From Pseudofabraea citricarpa (Eukaryota; Ascomycota; Leotiomycetes; Helotiales; Dermateaceae): DNA of 64,000 bases. Of this stretch, positions 1-12,104 are shown piece after piece (positions within the stretch are counted from its first letter, which is position 1; the number at the start of each line of letters is the position of its first letter). The notes below the pieces were generated by a model, which saw only the letters and a list, made by a program, of their open reading frames with translations, made no database searches and was not told the DNA's origin. The translations under genes and the position numbers were made by a program. The stretch is from assembly GCA_029641185.1 (NCBI GenBank), contig JAPWGK010000014.1:930001-994000 (forward strand), read 5' to 3'.

Positions 1-1369
1 AATTTGAGGTTGCTAGTTCTTCTTCGGGCATATTATCGTTCCATGCCACGGTTTTGTAGGCCATATATGATGGGAGTGATGTGATCCATTCGAGATATTG
101 CTCTTCCAAGGCCTCGGCTTCATGCATGAGCTCCAACACCTTTTCAAAGTTGTAGGGTGTGCGTTGCGGCGCCTTCATAACTTCGTCGGCTTTGTTCCTC
201 AGATCCACAACCAAGAGATTGATATCATGGCAGCCATACATATTTTTGGTGGTCATACTCATCCACCAGTCCACAGACTGTTCGAGGCTCTTTGAGTTGA
301 CAATACAATACGGAATCTGTGCTTGAGTCAGCCACAATTGTTGAAAATGGCTTCAAATCTCAAGGCATACCATTTGCGCCCTGACTGTCAAATGCAGTTC
401 TTGAGCCACAGGAGTCTGTGTCTCCGGGGCTTCGTTGCCGCGCATTTTCACAAGGGCTACAGCTCCACTCATGTGATCGTTCCAGCCCATATGGACACGG
501 GATGAACATATCGTCTGGCAAAGATTAGTTAGGAAACCTTTCGGCTGTAGCAGGAAGCACCTACTTCAAATAAGCCCAGCAGCAAAACCGATGCAAGTGT
601 ATGATCTAGCTTTGCAAGTTTTGGATCCCTCAGGGCATTATTGACTTGTCTCAAAGCTTTTGCGTATTCTTGCGAAGCTCTTGGTAATATTGCCTTCGTA
701 ACCGGACGGTTGCCCATCGCTGCCAAGGCAACAGCAGACAGCGAAAGAGAAAACGTGGATCCAGGATCATGTTCATTCAGTAACGGCACCAAATACGACA
801 TGTATCCATATCCTTCAGCTTGTTTTGGGATGAGAACATAATTTGCAAAGAAAAAATTGATTGCTTGCTGCTCAACGGGGATCGACAGAGGCTGGTACAT
901 CGAAGATGGCCTCCCTTGCGACGTAGTTCGAGCCATCCAGTTGGTGGCCTCGGTTGGAGAGCTTGAATACCATGATGCATAGTCACTGCTGGCTGAGCTG
1001 GAATTGGAGCTGATGGAGCTGTGGCGATCGTGGCCTATGGATCTTGCTTCTGCGAGAGCTGTCCAGTCGAACTCTGGAAGTGCTTTGGAGGACTTTCGCG
1101 GCTTTCTTGTTCGAGCTTTACGTTCTGTGGATTTGGTCTCATTGCGCATGATGGTATCTATAGGGCTCCGGTATCCTGGGCATTCCTTCTTCAGTTTCTC
1201 GCAGTTCATACATCCCGGCTTTCTCTCATCGCACTAAATGGTCGCAATCAGCTACAGGCCTTTCAGAGCGGTAACCACACTCTCTCCAGTTTTGTACGTA
1301 TGGACATACCTTGACACGACGCGTCCTGCACATGTAGCATCCTCGACTGGGGCGACCAACGTTAACCAT
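1..1369 (-). CDS. Zn2Cys6 fungal transcription factor, truncated by window edge
   Basis: A nuclear DNA-binding regulator of the Gal4-type zinc binuclear cluster family. Exons read on the minus strand as 1369-1310, 1233-565, 514-371 and 316-1, with introns 1234-1309, 515-564 and 317-370. The N-terminus carries six cysteines at residues 11, 14, 21, 28, 31 and 38, exactly the CX2CX6CX6CX2CX6C spacing. The first intron splits this motif after the third spacer. A basic linker (RKARTRKPRKSS) follows, then a helical region typical of the fungal regulatory domain, including a segment starting HMGWNDHMSGAVALVKMRG. The stop codon lies beyond position 1, so the C-terminus is missing. The start at 1369 is the methionine closest to the zinc cluster; an in-frame methionine at 1480 is possible. 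The target genes cannot be read from this window. Confidence 0.85.
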
Positions 1370-4300
1370 ATTTGCGGAATTGGTCCTGGCAAAGCTTGCA
1401 GATGCTTGATGCGAGATCAGCGGCCAGGTAGAGCGGGTGTACGAGTAAGTAATGGTGGTCGAGGTGCTCGCATGGCTCAACCGGCAGGGCTAGATGATTG
1501 ATTATATTGTCCTTATCACTGTCAAGATCTCGTCGAGTGCGCAGCGACGTCAATGCAACCCCTCAGACGATCGTCCGCTGTTCCTTGCTCTGTTTCATCG
1601 GGCGACTTGGATTTTGACTTTCTGTCGGCGCATGGAAGATCCCAGACTGTTTTTGTTTCGCGTTTCAGCTTCTGATGACAACAACCTGTTGACTCGGCCC
1701 CGCAGTCGGGAAACACATGTGCAGGAGACACGTAAGTACTTCCCTACTACTGTACGGACAGTACAGTATGTACATGCTGGCCAATATCAAGCGACGGTGA
1801 TATCTCCCGCCTTGCACTTAGTGCACATCACTCAACGACACCCAACAGCGCCGGTTGCTAACGTCGCTACCATCCTCCATGCCATGTTTTCTGCAGTAGG
1901 CGACGGTTTGGGGCTGTAGTGTACCGTACGTATGGCAGGGCAGCTATCGTACCGTATACCGTGGAGGAATAGGGCATCTGGGAACTCCGCTGAGAAACTC
2001 TACTTCTCGCATCGATTCTCTTTTTGGGTTAGGGCTGGCATTGGGAGGACTCGCTATATTGTTACTAAGCACCGCACCGCGCCACTGGTCTTTAGCGAGG
2101 GCATCACAATACAGTAACAGCACAGTTAGTAGCGATGTACGCCTCAGTACAGTTTCTGTATCGTATGTCCTGTCTGCGCCTCGCCGCGTATTGTAGCTCT
2201 CTATCTCCTCCTCTCGACGAGCCATGTCACATCGCATGAGTTCTGCTACAGCTACAGCACCGGGTCTCGGGATGCTGGTTCCCCCGCTCGTGATCGTCGT
2301 TTTCGTATAGTCGGAATCTGCCAAGTTGTGGGAGGACGGGAGACGGGAAGCACATCACCTTCCTGACAAACAAACCCTTAAACCTTTTGATGATACGACG
2401 ACGTTTTTTATCGGGCGATCATCCCTACCCTGAGCCTCTCACAGGCCGCCCTGTAGATCCGGGGATGGAGCTCTGGAATCGTGCTGGCCCAATGCGGTAT
2501 GCTGCTAGCACACCAAACCTTCGGTTCCCGGAGTGTCATCATATGACCCAAAAGGGCATCCAGCTGGCAAACAGCTCAAGGAATTCACTACTAACTGAGG
2601 GCCGTTGTGGAAGTCGCAGACAAGCCCTTGTCTCTTCGCATCGCATCTCCGACGATAGGGAAAGAGCACATATCTTCTACGTTAAACACTCCGCTTCTAT
2701 GACATTTTGCCTCAATGTTCTTTGATCGGATGCCTCGACATGGGTCCAGTCTTCTCGCTTACCAGAATAGAGCGAACGGCACAGTCGCCAATTCCAGATT
2801 CCAGAGTCCAGCAGCCTCCACCGTCCAAGTCCCCTCGCAACAGTCAAGCGATCAGAGCACTGTATTCTTAGAACCATCAGCATTCAGCTTCGGACCTCCA
2901 GCTGAATTGAGCAGTATAGGGCCGACGCAGTTGCGTTTCTTCGCCGGCCAGCCCACACTCCTCCAGACAATGAAACAAGAAGAAAAGAATCCCGGTAGCA
3001 ACATCAAGTGAGCGTCACGTGTTGTGGGTTTACTCATGCCGGTGTGTGCACTTTGAGTTGCTCCCATCAGTTGTCAGTCCCGGGATTTGAAGAAGGATGC
3101 ATAATGAAACCACCTGATGCCGGAGTTCTAGGATTGATGGGTAGAGAGACTCCACCATTTGACAGCCACTGTCAATGTTGACAGATTAGGTACAAACTCA
3201 GTGTCACAGCCTGTCATTTTTAACATCCTCGCATAGGCCATATACCGTCCACTTTAGCGTTGATATCTCAATGTCCAATATCAATAAGTGTTCGCGCTCT
3301 GGGGGCGTGCGTTCGAATCCTTACATGTGAACGAGTGAACGTTTTAGCATCACTTGACACATCATTTTGAGGCTTGCCTTAAAAAGCATTCTCTACGTTC
3401 TTCTACCGGTACGCTATAGTTGGATATCTGATTTGCCCCCCCGAGGAGCCCATGGCTCTGCACTTCTAGACTACTAGCGGACGGAAGGGCCTTCACTGGT
3501 GCTAGGATGGATACTTACTGGTTAAGGCAGTGCCAAGTTCAGAAGTATTCTGAGACCATCCTATCTGTGGATACAATATCGACTTATCTGGCCACCTGCC
3601 AGGGCTTTGATTTACCGCCTGTACGAACTACACGATAAGCCGTGGGATCAACGAGCGAGAGCAGAATTGGGGCGTGTACACGTGGTAGCACTCGTGGCTT
3701 AACTGGTCACACTCCATTTGCCGACCTTGTTACGAGGACAATCCCTTACAGAGTATCTGCAATAGTGGTGTGTACTCTGATGTTAGGTCTGAATGATCTG
3801 CAGGATGGAGATGAGAGTTTGTTAGCCTGCAAAACGGCAACGTGGTTTCAAATATTCTGGAAAGAGAAAGATTGCACCACATGGTATTTCTACTTCCTTA
3901 ATCAGAATGCACTTGCTCTGAGGTTGATTCAGACAGTTCGTTCTAAGCATCGGCGATCTCACGGAGACTGGACGGCTTAGGGCTGTGATGTGCTCATCTT
4001 GGATCTAAGCAGATACTACTGTATCCAGGTTCTGCTTGCTTCAGAGCTGAAGCCCCGATAGGGTAAATCCTAGTGGATACCTAGGCTCTGTAGAATATGA
4101 CTATTGCCGAGCGGTCCCAAGCACACAAGCTTTCTTTCATGACAAAGGAGGTCATGGCAGATCCTGAAAGGGACCATGTAGCATGTCATTTTAGTTATAC
4201 GCCTTCCTACGAATATGGGGCCGGAGGATTTTCTATCTGATCTCTTAAGGTCATCACAATACCCTTCACCAAGTACGATCTTAACATCGTTCGATCCCGT

Positions 4301-6014
4301 TTACCGGTACCAGCTTTCGAGCCAGAACCTGGAAATAAGCTCGCAAGATCTGTTGCCTGAGTATTGCAGCTATTTTGATTGGCCAAGTTACGGCAGTTCG
4401 CAAGTTCAGATCTAGAGTTGCCGTCTTCCTGAGTTTAATCCTTACCTTGGCATGCATTGGGTCATCAGCCTGCGGACAAACTCAATCCCCGGTTGCTCTG
4501 ACCTGGCATCATAGGTAGATACCATCCTAACTGCACACCTATTCCACGGCTTTTCCGGAGATACCTCACGAGCTGTCTCCGCCTAGCTGAACGGGCCATG
4601 CTGTGAGTTATGCAAGCAAGGTCCCTGCGAACCTGTGGCTTAATTATTGCGCAGCTGGTAATCTTGTTTCTATCTATCTCTTCTTGCTGATATGTTGAAC
4701 GTGCCGATGATCGGTTCGAAACATCTCTAGTCTCCACTCTCGAATTCGTATCCACTTTGAGTTTACAGCAAGTCAACACCCGTACGAAACGGAACAGAAT
4801 CCAGACAAGGCGTTCTGAGAATATCGTCAGTGGCACTAGGTCTCATGACAGCCGCGGCTCTGTGGCAACCTGAGATCTTTGATTGAAGTTGAGGTTCACA
4901 TGTGATTTTCTTCCTTCGGTGTCTTTCTGTCCTTGTGTTCTGGATCAAGTAGGCTGGCGATTTGGGTATATTTACTTATGGTTCTTTAGCAGCATTTCAA
5001 AATTATAGAATACGTCTTGTGATCTCTTTCTTAGCAGCTCTACTTCGAATTGCCCGCATTCCAACTTCAGCTTTAGCCTAGGCATCTGATTGTCTGATGT
5101 ATCTGTATAAGCTATTCTTAATCAAAGTAGTAGAAAACGGTTATAACTTTAAGCCTAGTGCCAATTATAATAACGGTTTGACTAGCAATAGATTCGATCT
5201 ATGCAAGAGGTAGATCTAGCCTTGGCTCTGAGGCTCTGAGGCTCTGAACCTAGCTTAGATTCTGTTGTAATAACAAATACAGTGACGGCAGCGGATTTTA
5301 ATGACAACGATTGCGAGTTACTATTAGTATATAACGAGAAGAAGACAGCAGGAGAACAAATTATGTGGAGCGAAGTGCCTCCGCAGAAGTCCAAATGAAT
5401 GTTGCTTTTCTTTTGTCTCTATTGGCAGGGCATCGAAGATCCATTGTTGACGAATAAGACGAACTCGATACATAGGTTGATGATAGCTAACAATCATTTA
5501 GAAGTAGGTGACAATTAACAAGGCAGAAAGGTTGACTTCAAATTTCTCATTCACGTGTGGTGCCATTAACTCATTATGAAACGAAACCAAAATATAGGTA
5601 GGGTAAACTCATAAAGGCTCTGGATCTTTATCAAGTAGTCTTGCTTTCCATGTTCTTTTCTTGCTTCATAATAATGATGATAGGGCCATACCTCTCAACC
5701 AAGAGAAAAGCAACCCTGCCACCTGTACCTGCCTCGACTAAATCAGGGGGAGACTAGCTAGCTACCTTAAGCGAGCGGCATCCCCGTTGCAGCCTCGCCC
5801 GCAAGGCAACCAATTTCTTCTCCTTCCCCTCGTCCCGAAGTACCGCCGAATATCAATCAGGTCAACCCAAATACCGGCAAAGTAAACAAAAGATTATGTG
5901 CGATCCTCGACACCTCTCTTTATAGTCGAGACCCATCGCCATTCTCCAAACCTCTCGTACGATCCTGGACTACGATAGCGAGGCGCGTTTATACAGAGAG
6001 CAGAAAGACCAGAG
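1370..6014. other. gene-free stretch with degenerate, partly AT-rich DNA
   Basis: About 4.6 kb with no reading frame I can link to a family or extend by splicing. The part next to 1370-2400 is probably the promoter region of the zinc-cluster gene and contains short GTAC-rich inverted motifs near 1745-1790 and 1920-1965. The part from about 4980 to 5300 is rich in TA and poor in coding signal, and looks like decayed or RIP-mutated repeat DNA. Three copies of GGCTCTGA lie near 5222-5248. The last few hundred bases are the promoter of the gene starting at 6015. Confidence 0.5.
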
Positions 6015-6776
6015 ATGGCAGAACACTACCGCAAGATAGAGCTGTTCGGTCCCGAAGACCTGCAATACCTCATCACGAACGTGCGACGCGCCGCCAACGA
6101 GAAGATCGAGAAAGACCTGCCGCCTCTCACACTCCGCGAAGGGGAGAAAGACGAGTTCCGAAGTCGGGTGGAGGAATTAGTTCATGAAGTACGCATCCCA
6201 TGCCATCCCATCCCATGCGTCGTCCCTCAAGCCCAACCCCCCAAAGAGAAATACACATACTGACTACTTGTTTTTAAAAAAATCCAGTTCATAACAGCAA
6301 TCTTCACAGGCGCAGCCCCAAACATCTCCATCAATGGCCTAGATGTCAACCCCTCCATCATCTCGTCGGTGTCGGCGAGCGAGAAAGCGATCGAGGTGGA
6401 AGAGTTCGAGCCCATCGACACGAAGATGCATGAGCGCGCGCGCGGGCTGATTGCCGAGGAGGAGGAGCTGATCGAGGAGATTGCGAGGCTGAGGAGGGAG
6501 ATGCCCGCCGTGGCGGTCGAGAGCACGCGCCGCGAGTATAAGGAGGGCATCGAGAAGGACGAGCTGCTCATGGACGAGGCTATGGGGTTCGCGGCTGCGC
6601 GTGTGCAGCGTTTGGACATGCTGCCGCTTGAAAGACAAGAAGATGTCGAGAGGAGTTGGGGTGCCGGTGTGAGGGGCGTGCAGAGCTTGAGCAGCGAGTT
6701 GCCTGGGATAGTGGCTAAGACAGAGAGGGCGCAGAAGGCCGGGGATCATGTCGTTGCGCCAGAGAGGAAAGGCTGA
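6015..6776 (+). CDS. NSL1: kinetochore protein Nsl1/Mis14
   Basis: Subunit of the Mis12/MIND complex that links centromeric chromatin to the outer kinetochore. Two exons, 6015-6188 and 6288-6776, flank a 99-nt intron (GTACGC...TCCAG, branch CTGAC) and give 220 residues. The N-terminus begins MAEHYRKIELFGPEDLQYLI and continues with an arginine-rich helix, the usual opening of the Mis14/Nsl1 family. Residues from about 100 onward form a long charged coiled coil (EEEELIEEIARLRREM). The splice restores the frame through VHE|FITAIFTG. The assignment is by the N-terminal family pattern plus size and coiled-coil layout, so it is good but not certain. Confidence 0.8.
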
Positions 6777-7174
6777 GACGGCTGTGGTTCTTTTCTTATG
6801 GTCTTGGGAAGTTGGGTTTGGGGTTTTGGAAATGGTGTTATGGGGGTTGGACACAATTATGATATCCTGAGGGGTTGGACATAGTCTTGTATATGGTGTT
6901 TAGGTGTTTGACGGGTAGCAATTCCCAAGAGTTGGAAAAACCACGAATGAAGTAATGCTTTATGAATTGTACTCTAGGATCTAATAACCAACAACCAACA
7001 TGTATGGTTGAAAGACGCAGCAAAAACTAAACACAATGTGGTAATTCCAGTGAAAAGGTCTCAAACGCTATTTCAATGCTACGCGGACCTTTTCTCTCGC
7101 CCAAATGTTGTCACCTCTGTACTAACTCCACACCCACCCTAATCATCAATATCACAATAATCTTCTTCCATAGA

Positions 7175-8394
7175 TTATGCCTGTGCAGGAGCTGGGGCTG
7201 CTGCTGGAGCTGGTGCAGCAGCATCTTCTACTACCACTGGCTTAGAGGTTGGCACAGCTTCAGTTCCTGCGTCTGAAAGAGTACCTGCGTTGGTGGCCGT
7301 ATTGTCAATGACAACTTGCTGTGCTGGCGCTTGTGTCTCCCACTTTGCTGGTCTGGCCCATTGGGGGTCGGTCCATGGTCCCTCGCTGCTCAAATGACAT
7401 CCACCAGGGCATTCACAGGAACCACCGAATGCCTTGGGGAGGTTCTCAGCTGGGACTTGGCTCAATAACTCCTTCTGGTATCCTCCACCCAAAACATGAA
7501 TCTTCTCTACTGTGATAGGGTCCAACCAGCCCTTAACAACGCTGAAGACAGTCGAAAATCCCCATGGTGCGTTGATCATGTACAGACGACCTAATCGTTC
7601 TGGGTAGTAATTTTGGGATAACTCTGAGGCCTGCTTGACATATGCGTAGACAGAGCTGACCTTGGTGATACCAACCCCCTTCAAGTCCATGATAGTGCAG
7701 CAGGTCTCCAACAAGTTGCCAGCCTTTCGCGAGCATGCTGGGAGTCTAGGATCGGCAAGTTTCTCATATTCGACAGCAAGATTTTGAAGCATTCTTTCGG
7801 AGGAGGTGATCTTGTACATGGCGGCAAGGTCAATGTTTCCCAACTGCTCGATATAGACGGGTCTCCCATCCTACTTGACATTAGCATGTATTTCTGAGAC
7901 AAAGTGCGGTCTACATACTTTGTCCGTCTTGTGGTAGTATTGTGGGTAGTATTTGAAGACCTCTTCCTTCTCCGTGTAGTCGAAGCTTCGGACTAACTCA
8001 TCGAGGTTGAAGTCCTTACGCCATTTCTCACTGTCGACGAACCTGCATAACTCGTCGTCAGCATTTATGAATTTTATATACCGAAGGCGCGGCAGCTCAC
8101 ATCTTTTCTGAGAGGGCCACATCGAACTTTCGGGCTCTCAAAAACCGCAGCTGGAACTTTGTAAGCGGGTGCAGAGGTCAGCGGTTCTTCTGGGGGGCTT
8201 ACCAGAGTCAAGGTATCTAGGCGCTCAGTGTAGCCAGCCTGCTCGAGTTTTGAGCGCAATTGATGGACTTGGGCATCTTGGACTGGGGTAGTGTGTCCAG
8301 GATGGCCTGGCTGGGTGGTGGGAGAGATTGTGGGGAAATCGTAGTGATCGTACTTGGGATCAAGATTTTGGATAGTTGGGACTTCGGCAGCCAT
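7175..8394 (-). CDS. SEC14: Sec14-like phosphatidylinositol/phosphatidylcholine transfer protein
   Basis: Cytosolic lipid-transfer protein that supports Golgi secretion by balancing phosphatidylinositol and phosphatidylcholine. Exons on the minus strand: 8394-8203, 8150-8101, 8042-7919 and 7870-7175, with introns of 52, 58 and 48 nt, giving 353 residues. The CRAL-TRIO N-terminal helix segment crosses the first junction ([16 protein letters not shown]). The CRAL-TRIO lipid-binding fold follows, with [12 protein letters not shown], a [12 protein letters not shown] strand, [18 protein letters not shown] and a C-terminal LGG.YQKELL segment, all close to yeast Sec14. After the fold there is a tail rich in Ala, Pro and Val that yeast Sec14 lacks. 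A Sec14 homologue with another lipid preference is possible, because fungi have several. Confidence 0.9.
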
Positions 8395-8710
8395 GGTGAA
8401 GGGTTCTGTGGTGGAAGGTTGTGGTTTGTGTTGTGTTGTTGTCTTCTACAAAAGACAGAAGACGCACAGCTTAAACGTGGGTATGTTGATCGCTATCTGG
8501 GTTTAGTTCGTCATTGCCTCCCATACGCTTTAGCCGAGAATGAGGGGCCTGGAGCGTTTTGGAAAAGGGGAACGCTATTGGAGAGCTCTATCACATGAAC
8601 TTTTGCCACCAAGACAATTCCAGGGTCTCAGGTCACGGTACAAATTTTCTAGCATTTCAGAGCATACCCGTGTTGTAGTTGGTGGTATCTTTTAATTCCA
8701 TCTATCTCTG
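8395..8710. other. spacer between Sec14-like and prefoldin 3 genes
   Basis: 316 bases between the start of the Sec14-like gene and the stop of the prefoldin gene, both on the minus strand. It should hold the Sec14 promoter and the prefoldin 3' end. No other element seen. Confidence 0.5.
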
Positions 8711-9713
8711 CTAACCATTGGGCGATCCAGCCTTGCCCTTTTCTTCCAGAGCTTCTTGGTCATTCTTCTCTTTCCGCTTCATTGTGACATCCCAGTTGTA
8801 GACCCGTGCTGTTGCAACCTCCATGGTCTGCATTTCGTTAGCTACTGCATATTTCTTGGCGGGTAGAAATGTACTGACTGTAATTTGCTCTCTAAGAAAA
8901 TCCATATCCTCTTCACAGTTTGCCAGGTTCTGTTTCGCAGCTGAAAGCTTTGTTGTTAAAAGTTCTTCAGCCTCAGCAATGGGGTATGACAACATAACGT
9001 TGGCCTGTTCAAATCAGTATCACCCGCTTATCCTTCCTGGAGATAGACATACACCGAGCCACAGGTAAACCTCCTCAGTTGGTGGGATATGTGCTTTGGC
9101 AAACAGAGTATCGTTCAGTTCGAAGGTGGCTTCGATCGGGTCTGAACCAGGCTGCAAAAGTACCATGAGCTTCCAGATCTACCAACCCATATTGAATGTA
9201 AAGCCATACCTTTCTCGTCTTCAAGAATTGAACTGTATCTAGAGTCTTCTGGATATCAGGCATTTTGTCCTTCAGGCCTATAGCTCTTCGTTGTTGGTTC
9301 TGCTCCATGAATTGATATTTTCTGGAACCCTCCATTAGCGCGTGTCTCCAGAGAGTCATCAAACACCCCGCACATACGATATCATCTCCTGGAAATTCTT
9401 CAAGGTCGGCTCGACATCTACGCGTGAGGTGACATAGTCTTCGACTCTGTCAACGAAAGGAGCATATGGAATCCCTCGTGGATTCGTTGGAGCCACATCC
9501 TTCCTAAATTATGGTTAGTCTCTAGCAGAAGAAATCATGCGGACGCGCCACTACAAACTCTTGTGCTGTGTGTGGACAGCTCAAGACCATGAGTGTGCTT
9601 GTTTGTGGGTGTTTGTGCTAACAAGAACCATAACAGAACGAGGCCTGGAGTATAGCAGAAAGATCGCCTAAGAGAGCACTTGGACAAACTTACTTATCAG
9701 TTTTGTCTGCCAT
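8711..9713 (-). CDS. PAC10: prefoldin subunit 3 (Pac10/VBP1)
   Basis: Alpha-type subunit of prefoldin, the hexameric cytosolic chaperone that hands unfolded actin and tubulin to the CCT chaperonin. Six exons on the minus strand (9713-9694, 9503-9378, 9321-9210, 9151-9053, 9004-8879, 8827-8711) join in frame to 199 residues, the usual size for the family. Visible family features are NPRGIPYAPFVD near the N-terminus, a first coiled coil (FQEMISKYQFMEQNQQRR), the hairpin core with PPTEEVYLWLGANVMLSYP, and the second coiled coil with LREQIT followed by EVATARVYNWDV. The intron between 9504 and 9693 is long (190 nt). One donor is GTCAGT (8873-8878). The gene is head to head with the ferric reductase starting at 9997. 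Prefoldin subunit 6 lies 17 kb away. Confidence 0.92.
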
Positions 9714-9806
9714 GTTGGCGGGCAATGATGGACTGGTGAAGGTCTTGCGATCGTCTCCAAAAGTTGAAGCTCAGAAGCCTAGATGATGCCTATGTTGCAA
9801 GGCATT

Positions 9807-9832
9807 AACGCTAGATGTCTTATCTTAGCGTT
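9807..9832. repeat. inverted AACGCTA/TAGCGTT pair between divergent genes
   Basis: AACGCTA at 9807-9813 faces TAGCGTT at 9826-9832 with a 12-base gap, in the 283-bp region between the prefoldin 3 and ferric reductase start codons. A related inverted pair precedes Nop56 (21688-21718). It could be a regulatory site or a chance palindrome. Confidence 0.35.
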
Positions 9833-9996
9833 ATCGGAGCCAGACGGGGATCAGGAGGAGTCCCGATGTACTAGTCTCTTGTCTCTTGTCTTAAGACTGC
9901 GTGCACCATGCTGCTACCTCACCCTACCTTCTTCCTGGAACACGTCTGTATTGTGCAGGAGTCGTGACTCGTGAGTTTGTACTCCCAACCGCAACT

Positions 9997-11919
9997 ATGG
10001 ATTCCGAATGGCTTCGAGATGCGATCCGATTTTCCATGACAGCCACTGTCACTACGTCACAAGTCGACGATGGCCCTGGCCCTCCACAGCAACGCGATCC
10101 GCGCTTACGAAAATTGGTCGAAGGAATCATGTATTCGAAGAGATTTGTCTTGACGTATCATCTTGTAGTCTTTGGGTTGATATGTCTTGTCTCGTCGATT
10201 CACTGGACCGGAAACGCTATACGGTGGAGGAGACGGAGGGCTGCAAGACTTCAGGTTTTGAGGGTGGATGATGCTTATGATGGAGATGCAGACATCGTCA
10301 AGCCTATTGTACAATCAGAGCAGGTAGCTGCGGAAACATCGTCTTCGGGAAGCAGCACCTTGGAGGGTACTGCTAGCCCGCCACAGAAAGATATAGATGC
10401 TACGGAAGCTACTCCACTACTTCACCATGGCCATACCCTCCGGCCTTTATATCCGAGAAGGACGATGTTTTCAAAGATACAAGCCTTTTTCATGTATCAG
10501 CCTCAACCTATTCCTATTTTCGATAAGACCCTGCCATCGAATGGAATGTCACTTGTTCTATTTTTCTTCATTGGCTTGAACATTTTTTACACATTGTATC
10601 ATATCAACTTCAACTTCTTCGAACTGTTTGTTCTAGCCGATCGATTCGGCTTGGTTTTTGTTGCAAATTTACCCCTACTTTATTTATTCGCCGCAAAGAC
10701 ACAGCCACTTAAATTTCTGACTGGAAGATCATACGAGTCATTGAACATCTTTCATCGCAGGTTGGGCGAGATACTGTGTTTAGAGGCATTCTTCCATGCT
10801 TTGGGGATGCTCGGTGTCTGGTACACCTTACTTCGACCTACGGGCTTTACATTCGCCCATTTCTTCTGGAACAGAGTCATATTTCTAGGTCTACTTGCAT
10901 TTCTTGCTTATGAACTGCTTTATTTCACATCTCTCGGTAGTTTCCGTCAAAGATGGTACGAGCTGTTCTTGGGCCTACATGTTTTCTTGCAGATAGCCGC
11001 TTTGGTTTTTGTTTTCTTCCATCATTCAGCCAGCAGGATATATGTTGGCCTTGCTTTAATTATCTTCATGGTTGACCGACTAGTATATCGGATAGGACTA
11101 AAGAGCACAACTGTTCAAGCTGAGACCAGTGTCCTTAAGGATGGAGAGACTGTCAAGCTATCTACAAATATTGTCATACAGCCTTCTGGTACCCTATCGC
11201 GTCTATTTGGAAGATCTATTACAGGAGGATGGCAAGCTACTGATCATGTCTTCGTTACCATACCATCCTTGGCACGAAAACACATCATACAGGCCCATCC
11301 CTTTACTATTGCGTCTGCAGCACCAATTCCAGGAGACGAAGAAAGCAGACTTGACCTCCTGATCAGAGCACAGAGCGGTTTCTCAGCCGATCTCCTCGAA
11401 CGCGCATATTACCAGGAAAATATGACTGTGAGATTAGACGGGCCATACGGCAGTGCACATGCGCGTGAAATGCTTGTGGACGCCGATCTTTCCATCGTCG
11501 TAGCAGGTGGAAGCGGTATTGCCGTAGCATGGCCCCTAGTTCAGCATCTTCTGAACGTCAGCCGTTCGACAGACACAGAGATTGCACCGACCACTATGCT
11601 TCGCCGCCAGAAAATTATCTTAATATGGGTCGTGCACAAAGCCGCACATGCAACCTGGATTGATGAGCGGGATATTGTCAAGACGGAGGATAAAGGCCTT
11701 GAAATCATCCTTCCATTACCAACGGAAGAGGTGGGCCGGCCTGATCTACCAAAGATGATTGATGAGGTAGTTGAAAGGTATGGTGGACAGGGAGAGAAAA
11801 GGATTGCCGTTGTTGCGAGTGGACCGGATGGAATGGGTAGAAATGTTAGAAATACGTGTGCTAGATTGAGAAGAGATGGGAGAGATATTGATGTCCTGAT
11901 TGAGAAATTTGGCTGGTAG
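9997..11919 (+). CDS. ferric reductase-like transmembrane oxidoreductase (FRE family)
   Basis: Membrane flavocytochrome that passes electrons from NAD(P)H through FAD and two hemes to an extracellular metal, normally Fe3+ or Cu2+. Single exon, 640 residues from the ATG at 9997; the frame stays open upstream to 9901, but the later ATG gives the more natural N-terminus. Residues about 50-70 are a first membrane span, and further spans lie between 185 and 365. The bis-heme histidines have the classic 14-residue spacing: His253/His267 and His328/His342. The FAD motif HPFTIAS is at 434-440 and the nucleotide-binding glycines (VVAGGSG) at 501-507. The second NAD(P)H segment is near 605, and the protein ends in FGW. 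Iron regulation is expected for the family, but I could not confirm a GATA-type site. A second family member lies at 45532. Confidence 0.88.
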   Translation: MDSEWLRDAIRFSMTATVTTSQVDDGPGPPQQRDPRLRKLVEGIMYSKRFVLTYHLVVFGLICLVSSIHWTGNAIRWRRRRAARLQVLRVDDAYDGDADIVKPIVQSEQVAAETSSSGSSTLEGTASPPQKDIDATEATPLLHHGHTLRPLYPRRTMFSKIQAFFMYQPQPIPIFDKTLPSNGMSLVLFFFIGLNIFYTLYHINFNFFELFVLADRFGLVFVANLPLLYLFAAKTQPLKFLTGRSYESLNIFHRRLGEILCLEAFFHALGMLGVWYTLLRPTGFTFAHFFWNRVIFLGLLAFLAYELLYFTSLGSFRQRWYELFLGLHVFLQIAALVFVFFHHSASRIYVGLALIIFMVDRLVYRIGLKSTTVQAETSVLKDGETVKLSTNIVIQPSGTLSRLFGRSITGGWQATDHVFVTIPSLARKHIIQAHPFTIASAAPIPGDEESRLDLLIRAQSGFSADLLERAYYQENMTVRLDGPYGSAHAREMLVDADLSIVVAGGSGIAVAWPLVQHLLNVSRSTDTEIAPTTMLRRQKIILIWVVHKAAHATWIDERDIVKTEDKGLEIILPLPTEEVGRPDLPKMIDEVVERYGGQGEKRIAVVASGPDGMGRNVRNTCARLRRDGRDIDVLIEKFGW

Positions 11920-12104
11920 ACTTTTGTGCAATTCAGAGTATATTGGCGTTTGGGATACGGGGTGGTACCGTACAGCGACAGTTTGTTTATTCTTTTGCAA
12001 TTCTTGCACATGGTACAAATATCTAGATGATCATGAATATACGATTTGAACTTTCCACAACACCATGCACTTTTGGACTTGGACTAGTGAAGAACATTTA
12101 TTTC

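Noticed and set aside
1494..1919. 141-codon frame on the plus strand
   Set aside because: Low-complexity composition with no family motif; it lies in the promoter side of the zinc-cluster gene.
2387..3011. two overlapping plus-strand frames
   Set aside because: No splice join, motif or start context supports a protein; likely chance.
3285..3345. tRNA-like GTTCGAATCC box
   Set aside because: The bases around it do not form a T-arm or acceptor stem; the five bases before and after the loop do not pair.
9901..9996. N-terminal extension of the ferric reductase
   Set aside because: The extension has no membrane or signal features and the later ATG fits the family start better.
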